A stretch of DNA of 64,000 nucleotides from Siphonodentalium dalli. Taxonomy: Eukaryota > Mollusca > Scaphopoda > Gadilida > Siphonodentaliidae. Under the pieces are notes generated by a model, which made no database searches, was not told where the DNA came from, and saw only the letters and a program-made list of their open reading frames with translations. The DNA is taken from contig CP136067.1 in assembly GCA_032622095.1 (NCBI GenBank), positions 121,991,030 through 122,055,029 on the forward strand, written 5' to 3'. Of the stretch, positions 55,691 through 64,000 are shown one piece after another (position 1 is the stretch's first letter; each line of letters starts with the position of its first letter). The translations under genes were made by a program, and so were the position numbers.

Positions 55691-57680
55691 CCCACAGTGG
55701 GCGCCTTGAGTCCCTTTAGTGATGATATTTTACAGACTTGTATATTGTTTGTACGTTTACCAACAGCGTGTGCCTTTATTGGTGATGTTTTACAGATATA
55801 TTGTTTCAACATTTACCCAGAGCGAGTGTCTTGTGTCCCTTTAAGTCGGGGAGCAATGTCGGAAGTATCAACCGTACGCCACGATCGATGAAAACAGTTT
55901 CAAGATTAAGAAAGCCAGCCTGCTTCGTTGATTCTCAACACAACGTGAAGCCATTTCTCATTTCTGCCACACCACAGTGATGTAAAAAGTGCCACTCTAA
56001 AAGTTGCTATCACATGTAGTATGGACTTGTAATTTCGTTTGATATATCTACCTCCAGATCAAACTGGGCGTAAAAACTGCGAGTCGTTTAATTCATTAAA
56101 ATCTTGGCAAGCAAGATTCCTCGCGTGTTATCGCTACTTAGTACATAAAATCATGTTTAATTTGTTAGACTTTATACAGCCAGATAATATACCCAGCTAA
56201 TGTCAGGAAGATAGTTCAGATAACCGTGGATTTGATATGGAACATCCTATACTTTAAGCGAGTAAAATGGAAAGACGGGTGTCAGTCCATGTCCATCGAT
56301 GTAAAGGCATTTGTCACACGTGCCCCATTGACGATGTCTAATTAGGTGTTCTGCTTTTGTGTCGTGCCGTTTGGCCGCGAGAGTCACTGACATGGTTCTG
56401 TTAAATGTAATCAAACCGTTTCGGTGGTCCCCGTATCAGCAGATTCCAACAACAACAACAACAGCAATATTTTTTAAATGCCGCTTCAGTTATCAGAATC
56501 GATTAATTGCCCAAAATAAAACTAACCGCAGTCAACTATAGTATAAAATTTCCCAAATCGTGTTATTTATCAACATTTTGTTCAACGAAAATTGGCCATA
56601 TTGTCAAATATATAACATCCATAGCCACTTGACTTTAGATTTATCCATCTTCATCCGTAATTTGGTCCGAGACCGTCGGCTTAATGATTATTTGCCAGGC
56701 TGCCAAAAATTACAAAAAGATATCGGGAAATATAAATTTAAAAAATCGTTATCTGATCACACAGAGCTTTGATAGGTGGGTTCCTCGACTCAAATCAAAT
56801 ATTGTTTTAATTTGGGAGCGTTAATCCGGATTATGCATCTTTAAGCATTGTCTCTCATCGCTTTATTGGCCAATTGAGTCTGCCTGACCACACCACCCCG
56901 ATATATATCTCAACTCGCGTTGTTTTGTATCTCATATCACACCAACATGTATATAGGCCCGTGTAGAATGTTCAATGACATATGTTGTTCCTCCGAGGGA
57001 AGATTAATTGTACTCCGCATTATTCCCGGAAGCAGTAGCTTCCCTTTGGGGTTGTGTGTTTATATAGAGAGCGACGTGTGGGTGTTTCTGTGTATACGTG
57101 CTTACGGTTCGGTGCTGACATCTCCGGGTGCGGTGATATACCCCAAACTTCATACAGCGCCCTCTACGCTATCGCTGCGATATTTCACTGCCACAATGAG
57201 TGTACTTTGCAGACGATAAATCTATTTTTACACATCGTCGCGGAACTGTATTTACTACTATTTAGTCACCTATTATCTTGTTTTGACCACCAAATTTATT
57301 TTAAAGTTTGCAATACTGGTAATTCTTTCGGTATTGATAAGAACAATATGAACTGAGCCAGACATAGACAATTTTAATCCTAAAACATAAGAACTAAAAA
57401 CACGTAAGAATTCCTTACCAATTAATGTCATTATGGCAGTGGTATCTCAGCGGAGCGATGGGAGATAACTCTGCCTGGAGTTTGGAAATATAATTCAAAT
57501 ATTCTATCATCACATGTTCTCACGCGAGACGTGAACAATTTTCTTACACAATTTATATTACATTACTTTGACTTGAAACATGTTTTATTTGCATATACTA
57601 ATACAAAAGGGTTCGGTGCACAAGTTTTGTCAACGTATGAAGCCCCTCTCACAACAGTTAAGTATACAAACTGTTGACAA
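55691..57680. other. No gene; degenerate TTAA MITE near 56416-56815
   Basis: GCAGATTCCAACAACAACA and GTGGGTTCCTCGACTCAAAT near 56440 and 56775 match both sides of the GTACTCAA family, so this is an old copy with unclear ends. GTTTGTACGTTTACC and TGTTTCAACATTTACCCA (55745-55820) form a loose ~65-bp repeat with the TTTTACAGA phrase. Otherwise no gene recognised. Confidence 0.5.
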
Positions 57681-57690
57681 GATGACAGGC

Positions 57691-58760
57691 AAGCCTTAGT
57701 TTAGTGTGCCTGTCATTTTTTTGTTTTAATATAATAATAGTTATAGTATAATATAGGACCATGACATAGGAGTATACATTTGGCACTTAGAATGCCATAT
57801 GATGAATATATTGTCCAACTTGGTTTGGTCTTAATTAGTGTATTGACACCTGTTATTCAATCCATTAGTGGCCATAGCGGGGCCCTAGTTATCACACCTG
57901 TGTACCATGGACACTCCGATGTAGATTGTTATGAAATTAAACACACAAGTCAGTATATGTCACACATACTGAAGCCTTTTGTATTGCTGGTGGATTAAGC
58001 TGAGAGTTTATTTGGTGGTGTAAATGATCATAATATAGGATCAATACTTATTTTGCTATAATCAATAATTTTGTGTGTACTATTACAAATTATTTACTAA
58101 GTACATTCACATATTAATATAAGAGGATAACTTTTTGATTATCAATATAATTTTATGTTTGTTATTAATAATTATTATTCATTCAAATTCATTGACAAAA
58201 CAGCCTAGTTTTAACCCCCAAAAAAGAAAACAATCCGGTAATATAATTGATAATTGAGACTTTGAGTCTCCCCACTTCTCCCTATTTTCCCCTGACTTCT
58301 CCCTAAAATCTCCAGAGGGAGAAGTCACTTCTCCCTAAAATTTGACCCCTGGCTGGTCCCTGCCCCAGAGGGTGAATTTAGTGATGCTATCCAGCATAGC
58401 GGGCTAGCATCACCAAATTCACCCACTGGGGACCTCATTATGCTTAGGCCTCGTCTTCTTTGGAAAGTTTCTTTATTATAAAATTTCTATAGAAACTTCT
58501 TCACTTAGATTATATTTCTTTAATTTGGCAGACGACACAATTCATAATCGAGGTTCTCAATGGGTGTACATCACAATATTCACCATTTGGGAACTTCAAA
58601 CTGAGCTATGTCTCCCATTGCAGATGATCATGAGGACATGCAGAATGAGGTCCCAAGTGGGTGAATTTGGTTATGCTAGCCCGCTATGCGGGATAGCGTA
58701 ACTAAATTCACCCTCTGTGGACCTCATTCTGCAAATGACAGGCACACTAAACTCAGGATT
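57691..58760. mobile_element. Mutator-like element copy 2, 9-10-bp target duplication
   Basis: GATGACAGG occurs at 57681-57689 and 58761-58769. The ends are AAGCCTTAGTTTAGTGTGCC and the inverse-type GGCACACTAAACTCAGGATT. Two hairpins of the family (58363-58443 and 58642-58735) share GTGAATTTAGTGATGCTA and GCTAGCCCGCTATGCGGG with 16818-17012. Between them are unrelated sequences and a CTTCTCCCT-rich stretch near 58265-58340. No transposase frame. Confidence 0.8.
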
Positions 58761-58851
58761 GATGACAGGTGATAATTCGAACATATTTACATGTATGATT
58801 TGGTGATTTTATGTAATGGTGCTTGCTGTAATGCCTGCCAGAGCCTATTTA

Positions 58852-61151
58852 GTCCAGTGCATTTATGGTTTTACCCAGAACTAATTGCAACAGAATTTTT
58901 TTTTGCTGGAATTGGTACATATACCCTCCATAAACAACATACTAAAAATCGGCAAAAATCGGAAAAAGGGAAATTAGTGAATTTCGTGAAAAAAAAATGA
59001 GAAAATTTGGTCAAATCATCAATTTATAGGTTTTCATGAATGTATATAAAAAATTCAAATTTACAAGTCCTACAAATATCATGCCTATTTTGTCGACCAC
59101 ATTTTCCTGAATCCAGAACTGGAAACCATTCCCAGATTCCTTAAGTATTTTTCGAGTTGTGTGCCTTCAAAAACGCGAGTTTACCTGATTTCGGAGCCTT
59201 AATTTCGCAGAATGAGCCAAATGCCGTATTATATGGTTAATTATTTAAAAACCTAGAGCAAAATTAATTACTTTTACACTGTTTTAGTAATTTTCTCACT
59301 AGATAAAACACAAAATATGATTAATATGTGCATCTATGAATAAGGAGAATAAAATATTCCCAAACAAAATGTGTGTTCCATTGTATGGACTTAGCCAAAT
59401 TTGCCTTGACACAGAACTCGTGTGATGAAATGCCATATTTGAGGTCATGTAACTCAATAAATTAACATCCATATGCTCTGCTTTTCTCATAACATTTTGC
59501 GAATACTAGATTGAACAAATTGTGAATGAATTTCCAAATACATTGGTGAAGAAAAGAAAATTATGGTCCTATGAACTCTTAGTCTAGCCTCTTTTCCGAA
59601 AATGCAATTGTGGGACGTTTTTGTCAATTTTAAAAGGATTTTAGGCATATTCAGAAAAATTAACGAAAGTTTATTGTGTAAAATTATGTGATCTGTCCTC
59701 TTAAATCATTTTGTTGTTGAGAAAATAGCATTTCAATGGCTATACCAATGAATTTCACTGGATTTCACTCATCATTGTGGAAACATACTCCAAATTTGAA
59801 CGGCAGAAAAATGGGGTAGGGGAAAGCATATCAACAAAATCTTCAAAATTATGCATCTTGAAGCAGAAAACTTTATATTAACAGTTTCTGCTTACATAGT
59901 TCTTTCATAAATAATTTCATATTTCCTTTGTTTATGTTTATTGACAGAGCTATAATATTTTTTGTCATAATTTGGCAGTGAAATGTCAAATTGGCTATTT
60001 TGAGATTGTTTTATACAACATAACCATAAAATTCTAAATCAACGTCCGATAATGTATTAAGCAGTTTTATAATGCAACAGGAATGTACACAAACTGGAAG
60101 AAAACAACATTGTGTCTGAAATGGCTGTAATTTGGTGATAAGATTGCATTTTGTGATTTTTCCTACCCCTATACCAACGTTAAAATTTGGAGTCAGTTTC
60201 CTGAAAAATGAAAGAAATCAAGTGAAATACTATGGCATAACCAATGTAAGGCTAAATTTTTATCACTAAATTGTTGTGGGAGGAAAGTTCAAATAATTTT
60301 ACACATTATAACACCCATTGTTTTTTGTTTTTATGGCCCAAAACCTTTTAGATTGGACAAAAATGCCTCAAACTGGCATCTTTGGAAACAAGCTAAAACT
60401 AAGTATTCAAAGGGCCATAAGTTGATTTTCTTAAATAATGTCCTGTTAATACCTTTACATTTTGTTCAATCCAACATACTTAAAAGGTTATAAGAAAAGC
60501 ATGGCATATGGGTATTAAATTATTGAGTTACATGACCTCAAATATTGCATTTCATCACACACGTTCAGTGTCAGAGGCAAAATTGGCCAGGTCCATACAA
60601 TGGAACACACATTTTGTTTGAGAATATAATCTTCTTCTTAATTATAGATACACATATTAATCATATTTTGTGTTTAATCTAGTGAGGAAATTACTATAAC
60701 ACTGAAAAATCCCTTCAGTTTGCTCTACTTTTTAAAATAATTAATCACAAATAAGGCATTTTGGCTCATTCTTCGAAATTGAGGCCCCGAAAATGGGCCG
60801 AAATCAGGTAAACTCGCGTTTTTGAAGGCACACAACTCGAAAAATACGTAATGAATCTGGGACTGGTTTTCAGTACTGGGTTCAGGAAATTGAGGTCGAC
60901 ACAATACACATACCATTTGTAGGATTTGTGAATTTGATTGTTCTTATATGCATCCATGAAATTCCATAAATCGATGATTTGACCAAATTTCCCCAAATTT
61001 ATTTCACGAAATTCACCAATTTCCTTTTTTCCGATTTTTGCCGATTTTTAGTATGTTGTTTATGGAGGGTTTATGTACTTATTCCAGCAAAAAAAAATTC
61101 TGTTGCAATTAGTTCCGGGTGTGGCATTTTTTTCTCATAAATGCACTGGAC
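58852..61151. mobile_element. 2.3-kb foldback element, ~1.15-kb arms, TA target
   Basis: GTCCAGTGCATTTATGG at the left and AATGCACTGGAC at the right, each bordered by TA (58850-58851; 61152-61153). Matching pairs run through the whole length: TTGGTCAAATCATCAATTTA with its inverse near 60965, AACACACATTTTGT near 60604 with its inverse near 59371, GAGGTCATGTAACTCAATAA with TTATTGAGTTACATGACCTC. The midpoint is near 60000. Arms are diverged by many substitutions and small indels, hence fairly old. No protein. Confidence 0.85.
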
Positions 61152-61153
61152 TA

Positions 61154-61470
61154 ATTGTGATATGGGTTGTGGTTGATTTGGTAGCTATAAACATTTGTTG
61201 GAATTTTTTTGATTATTTTTTCGTTTTGACTAATGTCGGAACAGGGTTTGCTGCAAATGGGTATTTTCATCATATATGTTAGTCAGCTACTCTGGACGGC
61301 AGTACATATGGTAGATCAATTATAGATACTTGGTGGTTGGGTTGGGAAGTAGGTCCATAAGTGGGGAGTCAGTAGATTACTAAACTACGTAGTTCATATA
61401 TACTAAAGCAAACTTGGATAAGCGCTCGTGTATTATACACATGTGTACCCATGGATTATATATGCTAAGT
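61154..61470. other. No gene recognised
   Basis: Short spacer; GTGTATTATACACATGTGTAC near 61428 recurs as GTGTATTATACACAAGTGTA at 61810, on the other side of the SINE. Confidence 0.4.
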
Positions 61471-61473
61471 AGT

Positions 61474-61790
61474 GGCCTCGGTGGCTCAGTCAGTTAGGGG
61501 TACAACTCCAATCCACCACGCGCTCCAGCGCTGGCGATGAGGGTTCAAATCCACATGTTTTCATGGTGGACTTTTTAACTCGAAATCGTTATCTGGTGGA
61601 GTTGCCAGTTACTTGCCGATGGCCGGTGGTTTGCCACACATGGTCGATGGGTTTATCAGCCATTGAAAAATCACTTTTAAATTAGCCGTAAGTGTGCGAA
61701 TTTCCTCCATCACTGAAACTGGCAATGCCGTGATATGGCCTTAGTTGCTGAAAGCGACATTAAACCCCAAATCAATCAATCGATCAATAG
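61474..61790 (+). mobile_element. tRNA-derived SINE with conserved 3' domain
   Basis: The head GGCCTCGGTGGCTCAGTCAG contains an A box (TGGCTCAGTCAGTTAGGG, 61482-61499) and a B box (GGGTTCAAATCC, 61541-61552). Pol III uses these internal boxes. It continues with GCCGATGGCCGGTGGTTTGCC, TTTCCTCCATCACTGAAACTGGC, then GTTGCTGAAAGCGACATTAAA-type sequence and an (ATCA)n tail. CCGGTGGTTT...TCCTCC is, from memory, typical of the conserved Nin-type domain of metazoan SINEs, and CTGAAAGCGACATTAAACC is common in mollusc SINE tails. The best-supported Pol III-type feature in the window, but no tRNA gene. Confidence 0.85.
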
Positions 61791-62564
61791 ATGACATACA
61801 CGAAGTCCGTGTATTATACACAAGTGTATAATTGGGATATACAGACAGACTACGTTCGTTGTAACGACAAGACATTGCCGTTGTATCATCGTGTCGTGTT
61901 TTTGTGCTTTCGGTCCTCCGTACATCAGTTGATAAAACAACTATCGTATTGTGTTGGGTCTATATATGTATCTGTATAGATAGCAACTGGAGATCAAAAA
62001 TCGATAAATAAGACACGCACTATATGTCTACAACTGAGGTTTTGTAAGGTACCCCGCACCCCATGATTTCTTCAGGTTCTTGTGCAGAATCCAAAACGAA
62101 AAGAGCGTCTATGTCAGCAGTTGGCCAGCTTTCATGAAACGTGACCAATCAGCAATCCACTCTTTGATTGTTCAAGGATATGTCACCAATCACAGCTTGT
62201 TGTTATATAGGTTTCGCAAACAACAAACGGAGGTTAGGTTTTATTAGCGTTGGCGCGGCACACGAGATGTGTTTTAGCTGATATGAATATAATATATTGT
62301 CTCAAACATCTTATATGTTTCCAAAGTTTTCTTCAAGACAAAAGACATCCAAGCTGTCGGTGGTATCATGCAACAGTTTACTGGAATAGATATATGAAGG
62401 TTTGCATTGTATTATCTCGATTCTTTCTTTCGTCTATATGCATTATAACTTGCCAACACATTGGTAAATTGCCAATCTGACACCAACACCACACAGACAA
62501 TTAGACAAGTATGCATGTGCCGTAGAAGTCTCGAACGCAGAAGTACGTTGCTCCGGGTTGTAGA
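61791..62564. other. No gene recognised
   Basis: Short frames only; AAAAGAGCGTCTATGTCAGC near 62099 belongs to the dispersed CGCTCTTT motif. Confidence 0.35.
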
Positions 62565-63031
62565 TATGTTACCCGCCATATCAAATCCAGTCGTAAGTCG
62601 GGATTTTTTTTACCTTGTGCCAATGCATTCTCTTATATATGCGAGTCGACCATAGGTCGCCTCGCATACATAAAAGAGAATGCATTGGCCTAACAATTTT
62701 TTACAATTTTAATAAATTCTTCTTGTATTCTTTAACAATTTTATAAGTTCACCCATACAGAGCCCCAGACAAATATGAGCAGACGACACTCTTCTATATG
62801 CTTCTATATATGTGTGGGGCTCCCTGCATTGTAATGGATGTTTTTTATTTTATGTCCTAAAAATTGTAAGAAACATTTATTTAAAAAAAATGATAAAAAA
62901 TTGTTAGGCCAATGCATTCTCTTATATATTGCGAGGCGACCTATGGTCGACTCGCATATATAAGAGAATGCATTGGCACAGGGTAAAAAATTCCCGACTT
63001 ACGGCTGGATTTGATATGGCGGGTCACATAT
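62565..63031. mobile_element. MITE type B, copy 3
   Basis: Ends TTACCCGCCATATC and GATATGGCGGGTCACATA. Palindromes at 62619-62689 and 62908-62977. The middle contains CAGACGACACTCTTCTATAT and GTGTGGGGCTCCCTGC as in 17496-17955. Confidence 0.85.
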
Positions 63032-63284
63032 GTTATGTCTCATATCTTCTTCTTCGTGATAAAATCAGACTCCAGTGCATGGAGATGAATGCATCAACTG
63101 ATGTAGTTTCGCATTGTCAAGGTGCACTTTCGATCAAAAGAAGTAATTATTTTGTACGCTTTTCGTAGTATACCGTAACTGGTGGTGAAGTGTTACTATA
63201 CTGTCGGTACAGTGGGCGACAACGCCCGGTCACCATAAAACGATTTTATGAAGTTATAACGACAAAGCGATACATACTCCATCA

Positions 63285-63748
63285 TATATGTGACCCGCCA
63301 TATCAAATCCAGTCGGAAGTCGGGATTTTTTTACCCTCTGCCAATGCATTCTCTTATATATGCGAGTCGACCATAGGTCGCCTCGCATATATAAGAGAAT
63401 GCATTGGCCTAACAATTTTTTATCATGTTTTTTAAATAAAAGTTTCTTACAATTTTTAGGACATAAAATAAAAAAAACATCCATTATCCTGCAGGGAGCC
63501 CCACACATATATAGAAGCACATAGAAGAGTGTCGTCTGCTCATGTTTGTCTGGGGCTCTGTATGGGTGAAATTTTAAAATTGTTAAAGAATACAAGAACA
63601 AATTATTAAAATTGTAAAAAATTGTTAGGCCAATGCATTCTCTTATATATGCGAGGCGACCTATGGTCGACTCGCATATATAAGAGAATGCATTGACACA
63701 GGGTAAAAAAAATCCCGACTTTCGACTGGATTTGATATGGCGGGTCAC
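63285..63748. mobile_element. MITE type B, copy 4, opposite orientation
   Basis: Ends GTGACCCGCCATATC and GATATGGCGGGTCAC; palindromes at 63340-63408 and 63630-63697. The middle reads GGGAGCCCCACACATATATAG, the inverse of copy 3, so copies 3 and 4 are inverted relative to each other 250 bp apart. Confidence 0.85.
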
Positions 63749-64000
63749 TGGTGATAACTGAATGTATTACACAGAGTCAAAGTTCTGTGTGATTTGTATG
63801 CCGGGACTCCGACAAATATCTGTTTGAACGCAAATCTTGCTATGCGTTTGCGTATGATATTCGTCATTAGACTGTACTAATTCCGGGATTCCCGATTCCG
63901 GGATAAATGTGGCACATATCGTTTATCGCAACACTTTAATTTATTATTTTTCGGGTATTTGCGAGAAATAACACAACTGTACTCACCGTTCAGACTTATT
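63749..64000. other. No gene recognised
   Basis: Plain sequence with a small repeat TTCCGGGATTCCCGATTCCGG near 63880. Nothing else seen. Confidence 0.35.

Noticed and set aside
61474-61546. Functional tRNA gene
   Set aside because: A and B boxes are present, but the acceptor and anticodon stems do not close and the unit continues into a SINE body and tail.

Overview
The window looks like repeat-rich, intergenic DNA from a eukaryote, most likely a marine invertebrate. A mollusc, probably a bivalve, is the best guess; this is inference, not proof. The reasons are AT-rich sequence, no dense long ORFs, 5'-truncated non-LTR retrotransposon tails, tRNA-derived SINEs with a molluscan-looking tail, a Pearl/Helentron-like element with a (TCCG)n tract plus tandem core repeats, and very many foldback MITEs. 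I found no host protein-coding gene, rRNA or functional tRNA that I can support. Most ORFs longer than 60 codons lie in repeats, in inverted-repeat arms or in no recognisable family.

Layout. 1-6.2 kb: a 4.4-kb foldback element (198-4575) with ~1.3-kb inverted arms around a minisatellite, abutting a TTAA-flanked MITE; then a 5'-truncated LINE end at 5478-6157. 6.9-13.6 kb: a decayed minus-strand LINE end, two copies of a CACGGTGGGG-ended foldback, and several hairpin MITEs. 14.2-14.5 kb: a 10-bp satellite. 16-20.5 kb: a nest of MITEs (TTAA type and a Mutator-like copy with 10-bp TSDs inside an older foldback), a LINE relic, a 104-bp perfect palindrome and the Pearl-like element. 21.1-23.3 kb: a second member of the 4.4-kb family. 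23.8-31.9 kb: foldbacks, a SINE end, tandem repeats, and two TTAA elements sharing one TTAA. 32.4-35.5 kb: an unrecognised sequence split by a 2.6-kb element with 6-bp TSDs, itself carrying a hAT-like MITE with 8-bp TSDs. 36-50 kb: SINE, MITEs, LINE tails, direct repeats and a LINE/MITE chimeric ORF. 53.9-64 kb: more palindrome-bearing MITEs, a 2.3-kb foldback with ~1.15-kb arms, and a tRNA-derived SINE.

The most striking feature is a 69-bp near-perfect palindrome (33-bp arms, one mismatch, ATA centre). It occurs about 20 times inside ten elements whose outer termini belong to at least five different types. Each palindrome carries GCCAAT at both ends and a TATATAAG box about 48 bp further on, on both strands, so it looks like a symmetric bidirectional core promoter. 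The same core under different termini, most with TTAA target sites, is the best candidate here for an undescribed modular system of non-autonomous elements.
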